The notes under the pieces are model-generated. The model did not search any database and was not told where the DNA came from. It saw nothing but the letters and a program-made list of their open reading frames with translations. Shown here in pieces: positions 1-7,365 of a stretch of DNA of 30,985 nt. Position 1 is the stretch's first letter. Each line of letters opens with the position of its first letter. A program made the position numbers and the translations under genes. This DNA comes from DATLGB01 sp038232275 (lineage in GTDB: Bacteria > Actinomycetota > Thermoleophilia > Solirubrobacterales > Solirubrobacteraceae): positions 1 to 30,985 of the forward strand of contig JBBSIC010000038.1 in the NCBI GenBank assembly GCA_038232275.1, given 5' to 3'.

Positions 1-945
1 GCCCCGCCCCCCCCGCCGGCGGCCCCGGCGCCGGCGCCCGCCCCGGAGCGGACGGTCCCGGCCGGTGTGTCCGTGGCCGGCGTCGACCTGACTGGCCAGA
101 CCGAGGCGCAGGCGACGCAGACGGTCCAGACGGCGCTCGCCAAGCCCGCCGCCCGGCCCGTCGTGCTGCGCATCGGCAGGCAGCGCGCACAGCTCGCCAC
201 CAAGAAGCTCAAGCTCAGCCTCGACGCCGGCCGCACCGCGCGCCGCGCGCTCGCCGCCGTCGCCGGCACCGAGGTCGCGCCGGCGATCACGTTCATCCGC
301 AAGCCGATCCGCGCCTTCGTCGACCGCTTCGCCAGGCGGGTGGCCATCGCGGCGCGCGACGCGCGCGTGCGCATCACGCTGCGCCACATCTACCGTCGCA
401 AGGCGCACGCCGGCCGCGCGCTCGCGATCAAGCCGGTCAACGCCAAGATCGAGCGGGCGCTCGCCGACCCGCGGCTCACGCGCTACTTCAAGCCCAAGCG
501 CATCGCGGTCAAGCCGGCGGTCGGCGCCAAGGATCTCGGCCGCAAGTACGCGTCGATCATCACCGTGGACAAGTCGGCCTTCAAGCTGCGCCTCTTCCGG
601 CACCTGCGGTTCTCGAAGTCCTACAGCGTCGCGGTCGGCCAGCCCGCCTACCCGACGCCCGGGGGCCTGTTCGCGATCCAGAGCAAGCAGGTCAACCCGA
701 CCTGGACGGCGCCGAACTCGCCGTGGGCGGGCGAGCAGGCCGGCCAGTCCTTCGACCCCAGCGACCCCAACAACCCGCTCAAGGCGCGCTGGATGGGCGT
801 CAACGGCGGCGTCGGCATCCACGGCACCGGCCAGGACTACACGGTCGGGACCGCGGCCTCCCACGGCTGCATCCGCATGCACGTCTCCGACGTCATCGAC
901 CTGTTCGGCCGCGTCTCGGTCGGGACGCCGGTCCTGATCCGGTAG
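1..945 (+). CDS. L,D-transpeptidase (YkuD domain), 5'-truncated
   Basis: Probable cell-wall enzyme forming 3-3 peptidoglycan crosslinks or anchoring proteins, acting outside the membrane. The frame is open from base 1, so the N-terminus (signal or membrane anchor) lies outside the window. The visible part opens with a Pro/Ala-rich linker, then a segment like the PG_binding_4 domain found before VanW/YkuD domains (GVSVAGVDLTG), then the catalytic domain over roughly the last 130 residues. The YkuD signature is intact: His at visible residue 274 (GIHGTG) and SHGCIRM with the nucleophile Cys at residue 290. A GTG at 67 lies inside the PG-binding segment and is not a credible start. The 3' end overlaps the convergent acyltransferase gene by 53 bp. 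Confidence 0.93.
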   Translation, partial: APPPPPAAPAPAPAPERTVPAGVSVAGVDLTGQTEAQATQTVQTALAKPAARPVVLRIGRQRAQLATKKLKLSLDAGRTARRALAAVAGTEVAPAITFIRKPIRAFVDRFARRVAIAARDARVRITLRHIYRRKAHAGRALAIKPVNAKIERALADPRLTRYFKPKRIAVKPAVGAKDLGRKYASIITVDKSAFKLRLFRHLRFSKSYSVAVGQPAYPTPGGLFAIQSKQVNPTWTAPNSPWAGEQAGQSFDPSDPNNPLKARWMGVNGGVGIHGTGQDYTVGTAASHGCIRMHVSDVIDLFGRVSVGTPVLIR

Positions 946-2383
946 TCGTGGCGGTCGTCCTGCGCCTGGCCTTGCGCGACTCGACGCGCTCGGCCTTGCG
1001 CGCGAGCGCCAGCAGCTCGGCGAGCGACCCCTCGATGCCCGCGGCGACGACGTCGAGGTCGGGCAGCGCGTCGTAGTCCCCGAGCAGCCCGAAGTCCATC
1101 TGCCCGTCGTAGGACATGATCGCGATCGCCAGGGCGCGGTCCCCCGCCAGGAAGGGCACCGGGAAGATGCTCCGCATGCGGCGTCCGAGCACGTAGAGGG
1201 GCAGCTGCGGGCCGGGCACGTTGGTGACCAGCAGGTTGTACATCCGCGAGGAGAACTGCAGGCGCGAGGCCTGGGCGAAGATGGTCGGCGGTGCGAAGTC
1301 CTGCAGCTCGGCGATCGCCTTGGCGCCGAGCGCCTGCTTTGACTCCTTGAGCCCGTCCATCACCGCGCGCACCGCGTTGAGGCGCTGCAGCGGGTCGGCG
1401 ACGTCCACCGGCAGCGGCGCCATCATGATCGTGAGCTCGTTGCCCAGGCTGGACCTCGTCGCCTCGGTCCGGACGGACACCGGGACGCAGGCGCGCAGCG
1501 CCATGCCCTCGGTCTGCAGGCCGCGCTCGCGCAGGAAGTGCGCGAGGCCCCCGGCGACGGCGGTGAGCACGACGTCGTTGACGGTGCCCCCCAGCGCGCC
1601 CTTGACCGCCTTGAAGTCCGCGAGCTCGGCGCGCACGACGGCGAAGCGCCGGTGCGGGCCCGGGCGCACGTTGAAGGGGGTGGGGGACGGCGGGTTCAGG
1701 GCCGCCCAGGCGACCTCGCCGACGCCCGCCGCCACCTCGCGCGCCCGTGTCGCGAAGCCGCGCGGGTCGGCGTCGGAGAGCGCGGTCGCCGCCAGCCGCC
1801 CGACGCGGTGCACGGCGCCCTGGACGCCGCGGGCGACGAGCTCCGCGCGCGTCGGCTCCGGGCGCGGGACCCACGGCTCTCCGGCCGGGAGGTCGGTCCC
1901 ATCGGGCTGGAGATCGAACAGGACGGTCGCGAGGTCCGCCCCCGAGACACCGTCCACCAGGGCGTGATGGCTCTTGGAGATCAGCGCGATGCCGCCCCCG
2001 GCGAGCCCTTCCACCAGCCACAGCTCCCACAGCGGCTTGGCGCGGTCCAGCCGCTGGGAGAAGATCCGCGCCGCGAGGCGCAGCAGCGCCGCCTCGTCGC
2101 CCGGTGCGGGCAGTGCCGTGTGGCGGACGTGGTAGCCGAGGTTGAAGGCCGGGTCGTCGATCCACAGCGGCCGCCCGGTCTCCAGCGGCGCCGGGGCGAT
2201 CTTCTGCCGATAGCGCGGCACGAGGTGCAGCCGCGAGCGTACGTGGGCGAGGAAGTCTGAGAGGTCCGGCGGCGGCCCGTCGAGCAGCGCGATGCCGCCG
2301 ATGTGCATGTGCGTGTTCGGCCCCTCCTGAGCCAGGAAACCCGCGTCGACAGACGACAGCCGGTCGAGATGCTGCTGCGACAT
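893..2383 (-). CDS. Wax ester synthase/diacylglycerol acyltransferase (WS/DGAT)
   Basis: Acyl-CoA-dependent O-acyltransferase making triacylglycerol or wax esters as storage lipid. The 496-residue length is normal for the family. The condensation-type active-site motif HHALVDG is at residues 139-145, and the late NVPGP motif is present. The ATG at 2383 gives the typical N-terminus (MSQQHLDRLSSVDAGFL); in-frame codons further upstream would run into the rnd gene and are rejected. It is divergent from rnd with only 40 bp between starts, so the promoters must be very compact or overlapping. The Arg/Thr-rich last ~25 residues lie over the end of the convergent transpeptidase gene, suggesting a stop codon lost and replaced by one inside the neighbour. 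Confidence 0.95.
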   Translation of the reverse strand: MSQQHLDRLSSVDAGFLAQEGPNTHMHIGGIALLDGPPPDLSDFLAHVRSRLHLVPRYRQKIAPAPLETGRPLWIDDPAFNLGYHVRHTALPAPGDEAALLRLAARIFSQRLDRAKPLWELWLVEGLAGGGIALISKSHHALVDGVSGADLATVLFDLQPDGTDLPAGEPWVPRPEPTRAELVARGVQGAVHRVGRLAATALSDADPRGFATRAREVAAGVGEVAWAALNPPSPTPFNVRPGPHRRFAVVRAELADFKAVKGALGGTVNDVVLTAVAGGLAHFLRERGLQTEGMALRACVPVSVRTEATRSSLGNELTIMMAPLPVDVADPLQRLNAVRAVMDGLKESKQALGAKAIAELQDFAPPTIFAQASRLQFSSRMYNLLVTNVPGPQLPLYVLGRRMRSIFPVPFLAGDRALAIAIMSYDGQMDFGLLGDYDALPDLDVVAAGIEGSLAELLALARKAERVESRKARRRTTATTTGSGPASRPRRGRTGR

Positions 2384-2423
2384 CGACCGCAGACCGTATC
2401 TCGTCGGGATAGCCTTCGCCGCC

Positions 2424-3572
2424 ATGCTCGACGTCGATGTCGCCGCCCTCGCCGACCGCGCCCGCGCGCACGGCCGTCTGGGCATCGACACCGAGTTCAT
2501 GCCCGAGGGCCGCTACCGGCCGCTGCTGTGCCTGGTGCAGATCGTCGTCGGCGAGGAGGTCGTCGTGCTCGATCCGATCAGCGGCCCGGCGTTCGATCCG
2601 GGCCCGCTCGCCGCCGCGCTCGCCGACCCCGCCGTGGAGATCGTCCTGCACGCCGGGCGCCAGGACGTCGCACTGCTGCGGCGCCAGTGGAGCACCGACG
2701 TCACCAACCTCTTCGACACGCAGGTGGCCGCGGGCTTCGCCGGCTTCCCGGCCCAGGCGGGCTACCTCGGCCTGCTGCACGACGTGCTGCGCATCCGGCT
2801 CGCGAAGTCGGCGAGCTTCACGCGCTGGGACCATCGCCCCCTGACCGCGGAGCAGCTCTCCTACGCCCGCGAGGACGTCGAGCACCTGCTCGCGCTGACC
2901 GACGAGCTGCAGGAGCGGCTGCGGGCCAAGGAGCGGCTGGGGTGGGCGCGCGAGGAGTGCCTGCCGATCGCCGCGGCGACCGACGACCGCGACGCCGAGC
3001 AGGTGTGGCGCCGGCTGCCGCGCGCCGCCGGCCTGGACGCGCGCGAGCGCGCGGTCGCGCGCGAGCTCGCCGCCTGGCGCGAGCGGACGGCCGAGCGCGA
3101 GGACCGCCCGGTCGGCTCGATCCTGCGCGACCCGTCCGTGGTCGAGCTCGCCAGGCGCCAGCCGCTGGACCGCAAGGCGCTCGGCGACATCCGCGGCATC
3201 ACGCCCGACGTGCTGCGCCGCCGCGGCCAGGAGATCACCGGCGCGATCGAGCGCGGCAGGCAGGCCGAGCCGATCCGCCTCGACGCCGAGGAGCGCCTGT
3301 CGACCGAGGCCGGCGACGGCCCCGTGATCGCCCTCGCCGAGTCGCTCGTGCGCTCGCGCGCGCTCGAGGCCGGCCTGGCGTATGAGCTGATCGCCGCCCG
3401 GGCGGACCTTCTACCGGTCGTGGTCGCGACGCGCCGCGGCAGCGACCCCCCCGACGTCCGGACCCTGCGGGGCTGGCGCCGCGAGCTGGTCGGCGACGAG
3501 CTGCTCGCCCTGCTGCGCGGCGAGCGCACCCTGCGCGTCAGCGCGGGGCGCGTGGCGGTCGCGGGCGAGTGA
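2424..3572 (+). CDS. rnd: Ribonuclease D
   Basis: 3'-5' exoribonuclease of the DEDDy family, used in tRNA 3'-end maturation and RNA turnover. The 382 residues hold the exonuclease domain at about 1-170: ExoI D22/E24 in GIDTEF, ExoII D81 in GRQDVALL, and ExoIII YAREDV with Y147 and D151. An HRDC-like helical domain follows at about 205-285, and the C-terminal part resembles the second HRDC region of RNase D. The ATG start sits 40 bp from the divergent WS/DGAT start. A strong hairpin begins over its stop codon and probably ends the transcript. Confidence 0.93.
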   Translation: MLDVDVAALADRARAHGRLGIDTEFMPEGRYRPLLCLVQIVVGEEVVVLDPISGPAFDPGPLAAALADPAVEIVLHAGRQDVALLRRQWSTDVTNLFDTQVAAGFAGFPAQAGYLGLLHDVLRIRLAKSASFTRWDHRPLTAEQLSYAREDVEHLLALTDELQERLRAKERLGWAREECLPIAAATDDRDAEQVWRRLPRAAGLDARERAVARELAAWRERTAEREDRPVGSILRDPSVVELARRQPLDRKALGDIRGITPDVLRRRGQEITGAIERGRQAEPIRLDAEERLSTEAGDGPVIALAESLVRSRALEAGLAYELIAARADLLPVVVATRRGSDPPDVRTLRGWRRELVGDELLALLRGERTLRVSAGRVAVAGE

Positions 3573-3588
3573 CCGGCGCTCGCCCGCG
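3560..3588 (+). terminator. Hairpin over the rnd stop codon
   Basis: Ten-bp perfect stem (CGCGGGCGAG paired with CTCGCCCGCG) around a 9-nt loop that contains the rnd TGA. No T-run follows, as is common in GC-rich actinobacteria. It is probably a transcription terminator or 3'-end protector. Confidence 0.55.
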
Positions 3589-3609
3589 GTAAGCAGCCGC
3601 GCCCCACAG

Positions 3610-3831
3610 CTAGGGATGAAGCGCCCCCAGCGCGCGAGATATCTCGGCGTCGGCCAAGCCGCAACGGCGGAGGAACTCCTCGGTGAAGCGGTGTTCCAAT
3701 CGGTTGAAGTACTGGTCTCCATGTCCGCGGTACATGGAGTCGATCCACGTTCTGGCCTGATGCGACAGATCCTCGGGGTATTCGCCCCGCAGTGCGGCGC
3801 GTATCTCGGTGGCGAGCTCGGCTGGATTCAT
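3610..3831 (-). CDS. Small hypothetical protein
   Basis: 73-residue hydrophilic, apparently helical protein (starts MNPAELATEIRAALRG) with no recognised family and no membrane segment. ATG at 3831; no convincing ribosome-binding site. About a quarter of its codons end in A or T (AAT, CCA, ATA, AGA, TCT, CTT), far more than in neighbouring genes, which suggests imported DNA. It is divergent from the truncated DUF488 gene with 77 bp between them; the two may have arrived together. It may be a real small gene or a remnant. Confidence 0.45.
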   Translation of the reverse strand: MNPAELATEIRAALRGEYPEDLSHQARTWIDSMYRGHGDQYFNRLEHRFTEEFLRRCGLADAEISRALGALHP

Positions 3832-3908
3832 GGCCGGAACATCCGTTGGGCGCCCGACTGAATCGCTGTGGGATCCGTCGTCTGACCCTGGGTTTACCAG
3901 GTGGCGAG

Positions 3909-4205
3909 ATGTCGGGGATTCCGATTCTGTGGACGATTGGACACTCCAATCACACTCTTGAGGCGTTCGCCCGTCTGCTCGCCCAGGAGACGATCGAGTT
4001 CGTCGCAGACGTTCGTTCGTATCCCTACTCGCGCCACGCCTCGCAGTTCAACCGGGAAGACTTCCGAAACGCCCTGGCTCAGCGAGCGATCCGGTACGTC
4101 TTCCTTGGGGAGGCCCTGGGTGAGGCTCGGGATCTCCCCTTCTTTCTCGAGCGCCTGTTGTCCGCGGGCTACGACCATGAGCCGATGCTCGCTCCGACCC
4201 AATAG
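3909..4205 (+). pseudogene. DUF488 family protein, 3'-truncated
   Basis: The 98 residues match the N-terminal half of DUF488 proteins: TIGHSNHTLE, a DVRSYPYSR motif and the YVFLGEALG segment. A good ribosome-binding site (AGGTGG, 3899-3904) precedes the ATG. The family is normally about 150-180 residues with a later Cys/Glu-containing motif; here the frame ends at TAG 4203-4205, and typA starts 30 bp later. The second half is therefore missing, probably by deletion at a rearrangement joint. Third codon positions are AT-richer than in the flanks. DUF488 function is unknown. Confidence 0.7.
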
Positions 4206-4235
4206 ATTCGAGGTACCTCTCCTAGCCTGGAGTCG

Positions 4236-6161
4236 ATGCTCACGCGCCGCCAGGACATCCGCAACGTCGCCATCGTGGCGCACGTAGACCACGGGAAGAC
4301 CACGCTCGTGGACGCGATGCTGTGGCAGAACGGCGCCTTCCGCGCCAACCAGGACGTCAACGAGCGCGTCATGGACTCGATGGACCTCGAGCGCGAGAAG
4401 GGCATCACGATCCTCGCCAAGAACACCGCGGTCCGCTATCGGCGGGGGGACCCACCTGCGGCCGACACGGCTGGTCGCGGCACCGCCGACGGCGCCGAGC
4501 GGCCTTCGGCACCCCTGGGCGACGTCAAGCTCAACATCGTCGACACGCCGGGCCACGCCGACTTCGGCGGGGAGGTCGAGCGCGCGCTGACGATGGTCGA
4601 CGGCGTGCTGCTGCTCGTCGACGCCTCCGAGGGGCCGCTGCCGCAGACGCGCTTCGTGCTGCGCAAGGCGCTCGAGGGGCGGCTGCCGGTGATCCTCGTC
4701 GTCAACAAGGTCGACCGGCCCGACGCGCGCATCGACGAGGTCGTCCACGAGGTCGAGGAGCTCTTCTTAGACCTCGACGCCCACGAGGACCAGCTCGACT
4801 TCCCGATCGTCTTCACCAACGCCCGCGCCGGCTGGGCTTCGATGACGCAGGGTGAAGACGGCACCGACCTCAAGCCGCTGCTGGATCTGCTCGTCGAGCA
4901 CGTCCCGGCGCCCGAGTACGACGACGAGCATCCTCTGCAGGCCTACGTGACCAACCTCGACGCGTCGCCCTACCTCGGCCGCCTCGCGATCTGCCGCGTG
5001 CGCCACGGGACGATCCGCAAGGGCCAGGACGTCGCCTGGTGCCGCGCCGACGGGGTGACCGTCACGCGCGCCAGGGTCTCCGAGCTCTACGTGACCGACG
5101 CGCTGGACCGCGTCGCGACCGACGCGGCCGGCCCCGGCGAGATCGTCGCGCTCGCGGGCCTCGAGCAGGTCACGATCGGCGAGACGCTCGCCGACCTGGA
5201 GGACCCGCGCCCGCTGCCGGTCATCCACGTCGACGAGCCCTCGCTGAGCGTCGTCATCGGCATCAACACCTCGCCCATGGCCGGCAGGGACGGCAGCAAG
5301 CTCACCGCCCGCCAGGTCAAGGCGCGCCTCGACGCCGAGCTGGTCGGCAACGTCTCCCTGCGCGTCCAGGACACCGAGCGCCCGGACGCCTGGGAGGTCC
5401 AGGGTCGCGGCGAGCTGCAGCTCGCGGTGCTTGTGGAGATCATGCGCCGCGAGGGCTTCGAGCTCACCGTCGGCCAGCCGCAGGTGCTCACCCGGGAGGT
5501 GGACGGAAAGGTCCACGAGCCGGTCGAGCGCATGACGATCGACGTGCCCGAAGACTACGTCGGCGTCGTCACCCAGCTGCTCGCGCTGCGCAAGGGCCGC
5601 ATGGAGGCGATGGTCAACCACGGCACCGGATGGGTGCGCATGGACTACCTGGTCCCGGCGCGCGGGCTCGTCGGCTTCCGCACGGAGTTCCTCACCGAGA
5701 CGCGCGGCACCGGCATCGCCCACCACGTCTTCGAGGGCTACGAGCCCTGGCACGGGGAGCTGCGCACGCGGCCCTCGGGCGCGCTGGTCTCCGACCGCTC
5801 CGGCACGGTCTCCTCGTACGCCTGCTTTCAGATGCAGGACCGCGGCGTGCTCTTCGTCGAGCCCGGCGACGAGGTCTACGAGGGCATGATCGTCGGGGAG
5901 AACGCGCGCTCGGACGACCTCGACGTCAACGCGATCCGCGAGAAGAATTTGACCAACGTGCGCAGCTCGACCTCGGACATCCTGATCCGGCTCGTGCCGG
6001 CGCGCAAGGTGTCGCTCGACCAGGCACTCGAGTTCCTGCGCGACGACGAGTGCGTCGAGATCACGCCGCATTTCGTGCGCGTGCGCAAGGCGCACCTCAG
6101 CCAGAACGACCGCACGAAGGCCACGCGCAAGGCGCGCGCGGCCGCGGCGACCGCTGTTTAG
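4236..6161 (+). CDS. typA: Ribosome-associated translational GTPase TypA/BipA
   Basis: Translation-factor GTPase that binds the 70S ribosome and affects subunit assembly and stress or cold adaptation. The 641 residues keep the whole architecture: G1 AHVDHGKT (15-22), the switch region ERVMDSMDLEREKGITI, G3 DTPGHADF (103-110), NKVD, an EF-Tu domain 2, an EF-G domain III/V-like part and the BipA C-terminal domain (DRGVLFVEPGDEVYEG, KNLTNVRSS). About 25 extra Gly/Ala/Pro-rich residues (70-95) sit between NTAVRY and VKLNIVDT, where E. coli BipA has a short turn. The ATG at 4236 has GGAG three bases upstream, which is tight spacing. Confidence 0.96.
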   Translation: MLTRRQDIRNVAIVAHVDHGKTTLVDAMLWQNGAFRANQDVNERVMDSMDLEREKGITILAKNTAVRYRRGDPPAADTAGRGTADGAERPSAPLGDVKLNIVDTPGHADFGGEVERALTMVDGVLLLVDASEGPLPQTRFVLRKALEGRLPVILVVNKVDRPDARIDEVVHEVEELFLDLDAHEDQLDFPIVFTNARAGWASMTQGEDGTDLKPLLDLLVEHVPAPEYDDEHPLQAYVTNLDASPYLGRLAICRVRHGTIRKGQDVAWCRADGVTVTRARVSELYVTDALDRVATDAAGPGEIVALAGLEQVTIGETLADLEDPRPLPVIHVDEPSLSVVIGINTSPMAGRDGSKLTARQVKARLDAELVGNVSLRVQDTERPDAWEVQGRGELQLAVLVEIMRREGFELTVGQPQVLTREVDGKVHEPVERMTIDVPEDYVGVVTQLLALRKGRMEAMVNHGTGWVRMDYLVPARGLVGFRTEFLTETRGTGIAHHVFEGYEPWHGELRTRPSGALVSDRSGTVSSYACFQMQDRGVLFVEPGDEVYEGMIVGENARSDDLDVNAIREKNLTNVRSSTSDILIRLVPARKVSLDQALEFLRDDECVEITPHFVRVRKAHLSQNDRTKATRKARAAAATAV

Positions 6162-6203
6162 ATCAGGGCCCGTCGGGCAACCCGGGAGGGCGATCCGGCT
6201 CCG

Positions 6204-6258
6204 TCGTTTCCAGCGTGGGCTGGGTAGGGGTTGGGTTCGGTCCGCTGCGGGATACCGG
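6204..6258 (+). repeat. Dispersed intergenic repeat, copy 1
   Basis: Aligned by eye to 27019-27072: 43 of 55 columns identical with one gap, including the perfect 15-mer TGGGCTGGGTAGGGG and a shared TCGGTCCG block. Both copies are in non-coding DNA and in the same orientation. Nature unknown (REP-like element, small RNA or remnant). Confidence 0.6.
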
Positions 6259-6276
6259 GCGCAGACGCGCTTAACT

Positions 6277-6290
6277 GGGGTCCTGACCCC
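6277..6290. repeat. Short palindrome
   Basis: GGGGT-CCTG-ACCCC, a 5-bp stem with a 4-nt loop, in the gene-free stretch after typA and the first repeat copy. It could be a small REP-type unit or a weak terminator. Confidence 0.35.
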
Positions 6291-6483
6291 CATTACGCGC
6301 GTGCTCGCTCCCGCCGGGGCATGTTCGCGTCGGCGAGCGACCCGAGCCCCTCCCCACCCGGCCAAGCTCTATGCGTCCACCGTTCTCGTGTCGACGCGCT
6401 TGCCCCTCGCAGATTTGGCCTCTCTTTGATGCCCTATCTGCGATGCGACTGCCGCGCGATTTCGTTTCGCTGCGCCCCGACCA

Positions 6484-7041
6484 TCACCCCAGCAGCGAGG
6501 CATAGATGCGAACGACGGTGTCCTCGAGCGCGGGGAGCTCCGCCGTCCGCCCCTCGCTGACGTAGCGGATGACGATCTCGTTGGTCGCACCGACGGCGGC
6601 GAGGGCGAGGTCGTCCGCATCGCCGGCGAGCGCGGCGAACGCCTCGTGGACCTGCTGGCGACGGCAGAGCGCGCGCGGGCCGGCCGCGCCGATCTCGATC
6701 AGAAACGTGCGCGCGAAGGCGGGCTCGGCGGCAAGCGTCTGGAGGTAGGCGCGGATGCGCGGCCGGGTCTTCGCGCCGCGGGCGCGCATCGTCGTCATGA
6801 GCACCTCGACCCCGGCGTCGTAGGCGTCGAGGAAGCAGGCCTCCTTGTCGCGGAAGTGCTCGTAGAAGGTCTTGCGCGAGACGCCGGCCTTCTCGATCAC
6901 GTCGGCGACCGTCGCCGCGCCGTAGCCCTTGGCGGCGACGGTCTCCGCCATCGCGTCGAGCATCCGCCCGCGCTGGGAGGCGAGCACCTCCGCGCGGGCG
7001 AGCCCGTGCGGGCCGCGCGGGAGCGGGCGGGCGTCGGGCAT
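6484..7041 (-). CDS. TetR/AcrR family transcriptional regulator
   Basis: 185-residue one-component repressor. The N-terminal helix-turn-helix lies at about residues 43-63 (ATVADVIEKAGVSRKTFYEH), followed by the usual FRDKEACF segment and a variable helical ligand domain. ATG at 7041. A 20-bp palindrome lies 9 bp upstream of the start, which argues for autoregulation. The ligand and other targets cannot be told from the sequence; no exporter or enzyme gene is directly divergent, since the next gene (csbD-like) is on the same strand. Confidence 0.93.
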   Translation of the reverse strand: MPDARPLPRGPHGLARAEVLASQRGRMLDAMAETVAAKGYGAATVADVIEKAGVSRKTFYEHFRDKEACFLDAYDAGVEVLMTTMRARGAKTRPRIRAYLQTLAAEPAFARTFLIEIGAAGPRALCRRQQVHEAFAALAGDADDLALAAVGATNEIVIRYVSEGRTAELPALEDTVVRIYASLLG

Positions 7042-7050
7042 GAGTCAGAA

Positions 7051-7070
7051 ACACTAGCGTCTGCTACTGT
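7051..7070. promoter_or_regulatory. Candidate TetR operator
   Basis: ACACTAGCGTCTGCTACTGT: arms ACAnTAGC and GCTAnTGT around a 4-bp centre, 9 bp upstream of the tetR start codon. Size and position fit a TetR-family autoregulatory site. Confidence 0.55.
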
Positions 7071-7138
7071 CGCCCATCCTACCGGCTACGGTCGCCGCGA
7101 GCGCCCCGGGGCGAGGCGCCGGCAGCCGACCGCGCCCT

Positions 7139-7303
7139 CTAGAGCTTGTCCTTGACCTTGTCGGACGCGTCGCCGACGGCGTCCTTGACCTTGCCGGTGC
7201 CGCGGTCGACCTTACCCTCGTCCTTGAGGTCCTGGTCGTCCGTCAGGTCGCCCGCGGCCTCCTTGACCCGGCCCTTGGCGTCGTCCTTCGCTCCGTCACC
7301 CAT
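7139..7303 (-). CDS. CsbD-like stress protein
   Basis: 54-residue, highly charged protein beginning MGDGAKDDAKGRVKEAAGDL and ending DKVKDKL, with the repeated GK/VKDAVGD pattern of the CsbD family, a general-stress protein of unknown mechanism. ATG at 7303 with a good ribosome-binding site (AGGGAG, 7311-7316). It is divergent from the UbiB-like gene with 62 bp between starts. It is short but complete, and the amino-acid composition is characteristic. Confidence 0.85.
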   Translation of the reverse strand: MGDGAKDDAKGRVKEAAGDLTDDQDLKDEGKVDRGTGKVKDAVGDASDKVKDKL

Positions 7304-7365
7304 GGTGCATCTCCCTGGTCCGCGTCTACGTACACCGACGCACTACCCCTTCAAAGCCCGTCCTC

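Larger units (their letters stand above)
6162..6483. other. Gene-free stretch between typA and the TetR gene
   Basis: 322 bp without a believable gene; the open frames across it have no coding character. It holds one copy of a dispersed repeat (6204-6258) and a small GC palindrome (6277-6290). The rest shows nothing recognisable. Confidence 0.6.

Noticed and set aside
837..2885. Very long minus-strand frame through WS/DGAT and rnd
   Set aside because: It is an Arg/Ala/Gly-rich shadow frame typical of GC-rich DNA; it overlaps two well-supported genes in other frames.
4767..6365. 532-codon minus-strand frame antisense to typA
   Set aside because: No family resemblance, Ala/Val/Asp/Leu bias from antisense codons, and typA is unambiguous.
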